Shown in pieces: positions 58,335 to 64,000 of a stretch of DNA of 64,000 nt. The translations under genes and the position numbers were made by a program. This DNA comes from a virus. Location: positions 1 to 64,000 of IMG/VR virus record IMGVR_UViG_3300047440_000809; one strand, given 5' to 3'. Positions within the stretch are counted from its first letter, which is position 1. Every line of letters begins with the position of its first letter. The notes below the pieces were generated by a model, which saw only the letters and a program-made list of their open reading frames with translations, was not told where the DNA came from and searched no databases.

Positions 58335-58990
58335 ACCCCGCCATCCCCAAGGTCTTCCACCAGATCTGGATCGGGCCCAACCCGCTCCCCGACGAGTTCA
58401 GGCGCTACGCGCGCACGTGGCTCGAAAGCCATCCAGGCTGGGAGCTGGAGCTGCACACCGAAGCCACACTCAAGACGCGCTACCGACACATCATCTCGCA
58501 GTGTCGCGAGTACCGGCACGCCGCCAACATCTTCCGCTACGAGCTGATGCTCGAAACCGGCGGTGTCTATATCGACACGGACTTAGAGTGCCTGCGGAAC
58601 ATCGAAGAGCTGCTCGACGCCGACTTCGTGACGGCCGCTCAGCGAGACATCCTGTTCGGCCCTGATGCCATCAACAATGCCTTCTTCGCGTGCATCCCAC
58701 GGCATCCCGTCCTGCAACGGCTAGTCGCGGCGATTCCGGTGACCTACGAAGAGAACCTGCACGCGGGTGCCTTCGGAAAATCCCACTTCGGCCCGGCGCT
58801 ATTCACGCAGCATGTGATGCTCGGGTACGCGCGCAGCGTGGAAGACGTAATCATCCTCGACCGCAAGCTCTTCTACCCGTACGGCCCGCACGAGCTTGCT
58901 CGGCGCGACGAAGCCTTCCCCTATGCCTATGCCGTGCACCACTGGGCGTCGTCGAAGGGTCTCACCGGTAAGGGCATCCTCTCGCTGTGA
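58331..58990 (+). CDS. GT32-family glycosyltransferase
   Basis: 219 aa from GTG 58331 (GTGA). Opens IPKVFHQIWIGPNPLPDEF, with FRYELMLETGGVYIDTDLEC (DxD motif) and a His-rich end (YAVHHWASS). This is the pattern of GT32 sugar-transfer enzymes (OCH1/capsule type). Part of a four-gene glycosylation cluster. Confidence 0.85.
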   Translation: MNPAIPKVFHQIWIGPNPLPDEFRRYARTWLESHPGWELELHTEATLKTRYRHIISQCREYRHAANIFRYELMLETGGVYIDTDLECLRNIEELLDADFVTAAQRDILFGPDAINNAFFACIPRHPVLQRLVAAIPVTYEENLHAGAFGKSHFGPALFTQHVMLGYARSVEDVIILDRKLFYPYGPHELARRDEAFPYAYAVHHWASSKGLTGKGILSL

Positions 58991-59985
58991 CCCTGCGCGT
59001 CCTCTACGTGTCAGCCTATCCCCTCCCCTATTCGGAGTCGTACACGCACACCGAGATTCGTTGGATGCAGGCGCAAGGAGTCGACGTGCGACTGTGGGCG
59101 AAGAGCAGGGCCAACGCCCCCGGGTATCCACTCGCCGCGCACGAGACAATCGGCGGTTCGGTCAGCACCGTCATCAACGAGTTCAAGCCCCACGTGATCC
59201 ACAGCCATCGCGTGGACTCGGCGCTTGCTGTCTGGCCCACCGCCGACATGCGCGGCATCCCGCTGACGATCCGCGGGCACAGCGTGGACTTCGCCGAGCG
59301 TGACTACCGAAAGCTCACCGGTGCGGCGCGCATCTGGCTCTTCCCCCACATGGCGGTGCTCTTCCCCGACCAGCCAAACGTCGAGGCGATGCCCGTGGCC
59401 TACGACTCCACCTTGTTCTACCCCGAAGAGCCGGACCCGCGGCGCTACGTGGTGCGCGCTGGGTTCTGCAACACGAACAAGGACGTCTCGGGGTTCATGG
59501 CTGTCGCGCAGCTGTGCCCGACGTTAGCGTTCGAGCTGATCGTGACCGGTCCATACCGCGAGTTCATCGAGGAGGTCGAGGCAGCGGCACCACCGAACGT
59601 GCGCATGCACAAGACCAAGACGAACGAGGAGGCGGCCGCGATCGTGCGCAAGGCGTGGGTCTGCCTCCGGAGCCACGACACGGGCGCGCACGCCTACGGG
59701 ATGCCCGTGTCGATCGCCGAGGCGATGGGCGCCGGACTGCCAGTCGTCGTGCGAGCGCGAGATCCCTACGGTACGGCGCGCTTCGGTCCGGAGGACTACG
59801 TGGGAACCGCGGGATGCCTCTACCAGACCCACGTCGAGGGGGCAAGGTTCGTACACGAGGCGGTCGGGTGGGCGCGTGCCCGGTGGGAAAAGGTCCGGAC
59901 GGAGACGGTCATGCAGGCCGCCCGGTACCGCGCAGACGTCGTGCTCCCCCGCATGCTCGATACCTGGCTCGACCTCGCAACTTGA
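58987..59985 (+). CDS. GT4-like glycosyltransferase
   Basis: 332 aa from GTG 58987 (GTGA). LRVLYVSAYPLPYSESYTHT, HVIHSHRVDSALAVWPTA, GYPLAA; late region YGMPVSIAEAMGAGLPVVVR is the GT4 donor-binding EAMG motif. Rossmann-type GT-B fold likely. Acceptor unknown. Ends just before the promoter of the second conserved leader. Confidence 0.78.
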   Translation: MTLRVLYVSAYPLPYSESYTHTEIRWMQAQGVDVRLWAKSRANAPGYPLAAHETIGGSVSTVINEFKPHVIHSHRVDSALAVWPTADMRGIPLTIRGHSVDFAERDYRKLTGAARIWLFPHMAVLFPDQPNVEAMPVAYDSTLFYPEEPDPRRYVVRAGFCNTNKDVSGFMAVAQLCPTLAFELIVTGPYREFIEEVEAAAPPNVRMHKTKTNEEAAAIVRKAWVCLRSHDTGAHAYGMPVSIAEAMGAGLPVVVRARDPYGTARFGPEDYVGTAGCLYQTHVEGARFVHEAVGWARARWEKVRTETVMQAARYRADVVLPRMLDTWLDLAT

Positions 59986-60010
59986 CGGACGGTCGCCCTT
60001 CGGTTTCAAT
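59982..60010 (+). promoter_or_regulatory. Promoter of the second leader RNA
   Basis: TTGACG (59982-59987), exactly 17 nt, TTCAAT (60005-60010). The expected start near 60017 is just before the first hairpin of leader copy B. Confidence 0.5.
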
Positions 60011-60021
60011 CGATCTCACAT

Positions 60022-60104
60022 AGGGGGGAGCAATCCCCTCGCCGCGACCTGAGTAACAGGCGCCTATCGCTGGGGATGGTCCCCGGTGACGGGCGCCTTT
60101 TTGT
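60022..60104 (+). promoter_or_regulatory. Conserved structured leader with terminator, copy B
   Basis: Same order as copy A at 20149: AGGGG/CCCCT hairpin (60022-60039), CCTG-AGTAA-CAGG (60048-60060), then GGCGCC (60059-60064) pairing GGCGCC (60092-60097) around an inner hairpin CTGGGG/CCCCGG (60070-60086), followed by TTTTTG. Compared with copy A the AGTAA stem has T-A where A has G-C. Controls, or terminates before, the gene at 60177. Confidence 0.65.
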
Positions 60105-60176
60105 TTTGGTCGTGGTCTCTGCTGCGATCGGGTCGCGGCCGAGCACGGGGGGCCCGCTCCCGAGGAGAACACACCA

Positions 60177-60674
60177 ATGGGAACCGCACAGAATTTCGGT
60201 CAGACGCACAAGAAGCTCTACTTCGACGTGACCTGGGGAACGACGGTGGGCGCGCAGGCGTTCGCCTGTACGGCATTCCGCACCGGCCTGACAGGCGACC
60301 GCTTCGGCGCGCTCATGAAGGCGATGCAGGCGTGCACGGGGGGCACACCGCAGTCGGTCATGGCGGAGAGCGAGTGCTCGGCCTGGTTCCAGTGTCTCCG
60401 CACCGCCACGGTCTCGGGCGGTGTCCACATCGGGTTCAACGTCTACTTCGCGGCTCCCACGGTCGGGAAGATCACCACCGGGCAGCTCCCGGCGACGGGA
60501 CACTTCGCGGCGCTGCCGGCGGATCTCGTCGGGATGGTCGCGGGCCAGAGCGCCGTGTTCGGGACGGTGGGGACCGCGCGGAACTTCTCGGTCGTCGTCG
60601 CGAAGCAGCAGGCGACGACCGCGGCCGTCTCGGGCGTGCTCTACGTCCAGCGGCAGCACTCGATCGAGGTCTGA
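60177..60674 (+). CDS. Unknown protein, probably virion-associated
   Basis: 165 aa. MGTAQNFGQTHKKLYFDVTW, Gly/Thr/Ala-rich strands, several Cys (ACTAF, ACTGG, ECSAWFQC). Not recognised. A good SD (GAGGAG) and the same structured leader as the fibre gene suggest late, co-regulated expression, perhaps as a fibre or capsid decoration protein. This is inference. Confidence 0.5.
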   Translation: MGTAQNFGQTHKKLYFDVTWGTTVGAQAFACTAFRTGLTGDRFGALMKAMQACTGGTPQSVMAESECSAWFQCLRTATVSGGVHIGFNVYFAAPTVGKITTGQLPATGHFAALPADLVGMVAGQSAVFGTVGTARNFSVVVAKQQATTAAVSGVLYVQRQHSIEV

Positions 60675-60690
60675 TCCAGCATAAAGCTGG

Positions 60691-60705
60691 TAGACTCCGG
60701 GGCGG
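60691..60705 (+). promoter_or_regulatory. Near-leaderless -10 box before 60706
   Basis: TAGACT at 60691-60696, 9 nt before the ATG, with no SD. Confidence 0.4.
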
Positions 60706-62031
60706 ATGACACATCCGATTCTCGAAGTCGTCGACCTCGACAAGCTCCGTCCGTTAGACCTTCCAGCGCCGATCCGCCTCGTCTTTCTGTCCCCAAAGCG
60801 AGGCGGACCGGCGCTGAGTGCTATCCGCGAGGCCCTCTCCAAGAAGGGACAACTGCGGTTCTCCGCGACGGCAACGCGGACATTCGTCGATGTCACGTCC
60901 GAAGAGCCAGAAGCGCCGCTGATCGCCCTGGACACGATCGTGCGCGACGACGCCGCGGGCTTGGAGCGCATGCTGTTCAGCGTGATCCCGCACGTCGACG
61001 AGATCGTGCTTGGCGTGGATGGCCGCAGCGACAAGGAGACGCTGAAGGTCGCCCAGCAGTATGCGGACTGCGTGTACGTGTTCGAGGCCATCGACATCGG
61101 CATGAGGCCCGAAGACTGGGCGCCGACCGCCGCGAACCCCCGGGGGAAGATCGACTTCGCCGCTGCACGGAACATCGGGCGGAGCCGCGTGCAAGCCCCG
61201 TGGGCGCTCGTGCTCGATAGCGACGAGTACCTGATCGCCGAGGACTTCCGGGACGCCGTCAAGAACGCCAGGCCATCGCAGGGGGCGTTCTTCATCAACG
61301 TGGTCATGGCGGACACCGGCGTTCGGCAGTTCGTGAGCCGTGACCACCAGAGGCTCGCGCGGACGGGCTACGTGTGGTCGGGCGCGAAGGACAATCAGCT
61401 AGACTGCAAGGGCAGCGAATCACCCGCAGCGCTTCCGGTAGAGATCCTGCACGACACACGGCTCCGCGCCGACCAGGACCAACGAGACGCGCAGCGCGAG
61501 GCGGCCACGGAGGACTTGGTTGCGCGGGCCGAGCGTGGCGACCTCAACGCGCTCTTTCACCTTGCGAAGCACCGCATCGGCGGCTCGACGGCCATCGAAG
61601 AGGCCGTGCGTCTGACGGAGGATTTTCGGCTGCGTGTGGAGCCGAACTCGCCAATCGCGTTTCAGCGCCAGTGGGTCGCGCTCGGCCTCGCCTTCCGGTT
61701 CTACAACGAGGACAACCACCACGAGGCGAATCGCTGGGCGTGCCGCGTTCTGCTTGATGGTCCGTCGATCGCCGCCTTCTGCCTTCTCGGCGACGTGGCC
61801 GAATGCGAAGGGGACCTCGAACGAGCGTGCAACTGGTACGAGGCGGCGTGCGCCGTGATCGACACGCGCGGCATCACGTGGCCTGGCTTCTCAGAGCTGC
61901 GGTGGGGTCGCCTGGTCGCTCTTCGGTTCGTCCTTGCCGAGGGCAAGAAGCTCGCGCTCAACGCCGCGGGGCCGGACAGTCCTCACGGCGCTTCAACATC
62001 CACAGGCCCGACAGCAGAAACTTCAGGCTGA
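60706..62031 (+). CDS. GT2-family glycosyltransferase with C-terminal TPR-like module
   Basis: 441 aa. Residues ~75-260 are GT2: LIALDTIVRDDAAGLERMLF, VDEIVLGVDGRSDKETL, WALVLDSDEYL (DxD-like). Residues ~330-410 (FYNEDNHHEANRWACRVLLD, NWYEAACAVIDT) match the C-terminal module of the GT at 56952, although the catalytic folds differ. Family resembles EF_0839-type 'tetratricopeptide glycosyltransferases'. Acceptor unknown. Confidence 0.78.
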   Translation: MTHPILEVVDLDKLRPLDLPAPIRLVFLSPKRGGPALSAIREALSKKGQLRFSATATRTFVDVTSEEPEAPLIALDTIVRDDAAGLERMLFSVIPHVDEIVLGVDGRSDKETLKVAQQYADCVYVFEAIDIGMRPEDWAPTAANPRGKIDFAAARNIGRSRVQAPWALVLDSDEYLIAEDFRDAVKNARPSQGAFFINVVMADTGVRQFVSRDHQRLARTGYVWSGAKDNQLDCKGSESPAALPVEILHDTRLRADQDQRDAQREAATEDLVARAERGDLNALFHLAKHRIGGSTAIEEAVRLTEDFRLRVEPNSPIAFQRQWVALGLAFRFYNEDNHHEANRWACRVLLDGPSIAAFCLLGDVAECEGDLERACNWYEAACAVIDTRGITWPGFSELRWGRLVALRFVLAEGKKLALNAAGPDSPHGASTSTGPTAETSG

Positions 62032-62191
62032 GCAGGAAGCCGCCCAGCCAGATCGTGTCGACACCGATCACCGCTGCCGCATCGTCGATAGGCGCGTCGT
62101 AGATGTCTACGAAGTCGCTTGCGTAGCCCTTTACGCGTTCCCAGTTCGATGGTGCCGGCGCGGGGGGCGCCACAGGCGTCTGGCCGATCAT
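61958..62191 (-). CDS. Small membrane protein
   Basis: 77 aa, ATGA overlap. Proline-rich start, IYDAPIDDAAAVIGVDTIWL, then a membrane helix (LGGFLLSLKFLLSGLWMLKR). Overlaps the 3' end of the convergent GT2 gene by 74 nt. Could be a virion or membrane protein with the next three genes. Confidence 0.55.
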   Translation of the reverse strand: MIGQTPVAPPAPAPSNWERVKGYASDFVDIYDAPIDDAAAVIGVDTIWLGGFLLSLKFLLSGLWMLKRREDCPAPRR

Positions 62192-62946
62192 GCGGCCTTT
62201 TTCTTGTCGCCACCCTTGAGCATCACGACGAGCACGAGACCGAGCGCGACGGCGCCACCGATCATCAGGTACGACTGCTTCACGCGGCCCACGCCGGGGA
62301 GCTTGACGGACTTGCCACCGCCGCGGACCTTGTCAGCCACGTTCTGGACGGCATCGGCGGCCGCGTCCTGTGCCGGTTGCAGGTCGGTCACACCGGGTGG
62401 CGGTCCTTGATCGGCGGCAGCGGCCTGCGCGTCAGCGCCAGGGTCCGCGGGGGCCTCGCCGGACTTGCTGAACCGGGAGAGCAGGTTCTGCATCACCGCC
62501 ATGAAAACGGGGATGGCTGCTGCCACGACCGCCGGGGCGATGCCGAGCTGCACGTTCTCGTAGTAGCCGAGCATCGCCGCGTCCGAGCCGGCGAAGAGTG
62601 CCAAGATCGGCCCGTGCGGGAGCTGATGGTTGAGCGTGTGCTTCGTCCAGGACTTCGCCTCGGCAAGCTCCTGGGCGTTGGGCGTCTTCGACTTGCGCTT
62701 GTCCCACGCGAGCTTCACCGCGCGGCGGTGTTCGAGCCTGAGCACGAGACCTTTAATCGGTCGTGCTGCCTGGTGCGCTAGCCACTGCGTGGGCTTGATG
62801 AGCGTCCACTCGACAGGGAAGTAGGCCGCCTTCCCGACGACCTTCGCGCCCTTCTTGATGCCGTGGCCGGTGGCCTGTACGCCGCTCTTGATCCCTCGCC
62901 CGACAGACCGGATCGAGAACCCGAGCGGCGAGTTCGAGACGATCAC
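62188..62946 (-). CDS. Membrane-anchored, possibly virion protein
   Basis: 252 aa from GTG 62946. MIVSNSPLGFSIRSVGRGIK, basic and helical; middle membrane helix (IAPAVVAAAIPVFMAVMQNL); Pro/Ala/Asp linker; C-terminal anchor LMIGGAVALGLVLVVMLKGG and KKKAA. The N-terminus resembles that of the gene at 63656 (IVNSSLGFNPFRAI). Related pattern suggests a duplicated family of virion membrane proteins. Confidence 0.6.
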   Translation of the reverse strand: MIVSNSPLGFSIRSVGRGIKSGVQATGHGIKKGAKVVGKAAYFPVEWTLIKPTQWLAHQAARPIKGLVLRLEHRRAVKLAWDKRKSKTPNAQELAEAKSWTKHTLNHQLPHGPILALFAGSDAAMLGYYENVQLGIAPAVVAAAIPVFMAVMQNLLSRFSKSGEAPADPGADAQAAAADQGPPPGVTDLQPAQDAAADAVQNVADKVRGGGKSVKLPGVGRVKQSYLMIGGAVALGLVLVVMLKGGDKKKAA

Positions 62947-62949
62947 CGG

Positions 62950-63030
62950 TTACCGCAGCTTGAAGCCGATGAAGATGCTCGCGCCCGCGAGGAGCGCGCC
63001 GAACAGAATCTTGCCGTAGTCGCCTTGCAT
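62950..63030 (-). CDS. Tiny membrane protein (26 aa)
   Basis: Too short for usual calling. ATG 63030 to TAA 62950: MQGDYGKILFGALLAGASIF, then IGFKLR. One membrane helix. AAAGG lies 9 nt before the ATG. Confidence 0.55.
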   Translation of the reverse strand: MQGDYGKILFGALLAGASIFIGFKLR

Positions 63031-63044
63031 GGGTCGGAACCTTT

Positions 63045-63644
63045 CTAGTCGCCCGAGGACGACTTCTTCTTTTTCTTGTGCAGGAGGACGTACCCGCCGA
63101 TCCCGGCCGCCGCGACGATGCCGCCGATCAGCAGCCAGTGCTGCTTCTTCGGGCCCGGGACTTCCTGCCCCTCGGAGGCCGCCGACGCGTCCTGCGTGGG
63201 GCCGAGGTCGGCCGCGGGCGAGCCGGGCGCCACGGACGCCTGGGGGATCTGCGAGGGCATCGGGTTCAGGATTGCCTGTTGCTGCGTCAGCTGCGCTTGC
63301 GCCTGCGCGGCCTGCGCTGCCGCTGCCGCCTGCTGCGACGCCATGAGCTGTTGCTGAAGCATCTGGAGACGCGCCGCCGCCCGAGCGTCGTGTCCTGCGC
63401 GCCGCTGGAGGTCGAAGCGCTCGCGATCGTAGGCGCGCTGTGCGTCCCGCGCGCGGTTGATCGCGGCGAAGTCGATGACCGGACGGTAGATGGTGCGGAC
63501 CGGGCCGGGCGTGTAGACCGTCCGCGGCTGCGCGTAGACCGGACGGGGAGGTGCGAAGGCGGGGCGCATGGGAATTGGTGCGCGATAGGCCGGGGGGCGA
63601 TACGCCGAGCGCCAGGGTTGTGGTTGCGGGGTGGCTCCAATCAT
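63045..63644 (-). CDS. Membrane-anchored protein with Gln/Ala coiled coil
   Basis: 199 aa. Proline/Tyr-rich start (WRSAYRPPAYRAPIPMRP), an Arg-rich helix and a Gln/Ala-rich coiled coil (~90-125), then a C-terminal anchor WLLIGGIVAAAGIGGYVLL followed by KKKKKSSSGD. Third neighbour with a C-terminal membrane anchor and Lys tail. Confidence 0.6.
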   Translation of the reverse strand: MIGATPQPQPWRSAYRPPAYRAPIPMRPAFAPPRPVYAQPRTVYTPGPVRTIYRPVIDFAAINRARDAQRAYDRERFDLQRRAGHDARAAARLQMLQQQLMASQQAAAAAQAAQAQAQLTQQQAILNPMPSQIPQASVAPGSPAADLGPTQDASAASEGQEVPGPKKQHWLLIGGIVAAAGIGGYVLLHKKKKKSSSGD

Positions 63645-63655
63645 CGGAAGGTCTC

Positions 63656-64000
63656 CTACTTTTTGAGCATGAAGAGGACGACGAGCGCCGCGCCGCCGAT
63701 CAGCGCGAGGGGAAGCAGGTTGCCCTTCTTGACGGGGGCCATCGTCGCGGTGCCGTCGTCGTTCGCGACCTCATCACCCGTGGCGGGCGGTCCGGGCGGC
63801 ATCTGGCCCGGCTGAGGCTGCGTGAACTGCTGGGCGTAATTGGCGTACGAGCCTGCACGGCCGCCGTATGCCTGACCAGCGGCAATCGCAGCCTGCTGCA
63901 CCCTCGGATTCTGGATCGCCTTCGCGATGGCCCGGGTGCCGACGACGTGGGCGTGCACGATCGCGCGGAACGGGTTGAAGCCGAGCGACGAATTGACGAT
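63656..64000 (-). CDS. Membrane-anchored protein, 5' end outside the window
   Basis: At least 114 codons are open to the right edge. The visible part is IVNSSLGFNPFRAIVHAHVV, a linker with Gln/Pro (QPQPGQMPPGPPATG) and an anchor LLPLALIGGAALVVLFMLKK. The gene probably starts just past 64000 (as MIVNSS, like the gene at 62188). GTG 63958 would be an internal alternative. Confidence 0.6.
   Translation of the reverse strand: MVNSSLGFNPFRAIVHAHVVGTRAIAKAIQNPRVQQAAIAAGQAYGGRAGSYANYAQQFTQPQPGQMPPGPPATGDEVANDDGTATMAPVKKGNLLPLALIGGAALVVLFMLKK

Noticed and set aside
1-64000. tRNA, rRNA, integrase, terminase, portal or capsid genes
   Set aside because: Looked for on both strands by eye; no cloverleaf with a GGTTCGAAT-type arm and no diagnostic protein motifs were found. 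A proper tRNA scan could still find one.

Overview
The window reads as 64 kb of a large, GC-rich, double-stranded DNA phage (or prophage) genome. Genes are packed almost without gaps. Most neighbours overlap by ATGA, GTGA or TGATG, so translation is probably coupled along long operons. No terminase, portal, major capsid, integrase, rRNA or tRNA gene was seen, so the head and packaging genes probably lie outside. One clue to the host is a lipoprotein (54581-55246) with a Gly/Ala-rich linker and a Cys-rich domain, a layout common in Myxococcota. A myxobacterial or related host is therefore an inference, not a fact. Several genes appear to be leaderless, with a TAnnnT -10 box about 7 nt before the start codon.

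Layout. (1) 1-14392, minus strand: nucleotide metabolism and replication. It holds a thymidylate kinase, an HNH endonuclease with signs of insertion, an AEP-type primase, a SF1 helicase, a UDG-exonuclease-PolA fusion, a DEDD exonuclease, an SSB-like protein, a Sak4-like ATPase, a Cas4-like nuclease and a SNF2 helicase. (2) 14537-16326, plus strand: a DUF3987-type protein and a stand-alone DnaA domain IV protein. (3) 16126-20051, minus strand: a 2OG-oxygenase-like protein and a glycosyltransferase-glycosyltransferase-methyltransferase fusion. (4) 20248-26823, plus strand: a 2191-aa collagen-like fibre. (5) 26836-33101, minus strand: a HerA-like ATPase, small membrane and lipoproteins, an Xre regulator and a MazG-like protein. 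(6) 33232-37431, plus strand: a tandem array of small paralogues ending in an EGITWARGW-type motif. (7) 37495-49655: mostly tiny zinc-ribbon, membrane and basic proteins, with four more family members, one of them a remnant. (8) 49880-55246, plus strand: a MoxR-type AAA+ ATPase, an HExxH/VWA protein, their small neighbours and the lipoprotein. (9) 55456-62031: sugar oxidoreductase and four glycosyltransferases. (10) 61958-64000, minus strand: proteins with C-terminal membrane anchors, possibly virion components.

Two features stand out as possibly undescribed. The first is the EGITWARGW family. It has 15 copies in the window. One copy is fused to a module that also occurs in the tail fibre, and one sits between 30-bp direct repeats that copy the 3' end of the upstream gene, as if genes of this family enter as cassettes. 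The second is an ~80-nt leader that occurs twice, before the fibre gene and before the gene at 60177. It has a conserved AGTAA-loop hairpin with a compensatory base change, next to an intrinsic terminator, which looks like an attenuator or riboswitch-like control of late genes.

The replication genes would give a self-sufficient fork (primase, helicases, polymerase, SSB-like protein, recombinase). The sugar genes could glycosylate virion proteins such as the fibre or decorate the host surface. Functions given for families come from recognising motifs by eye; no database search was possible.
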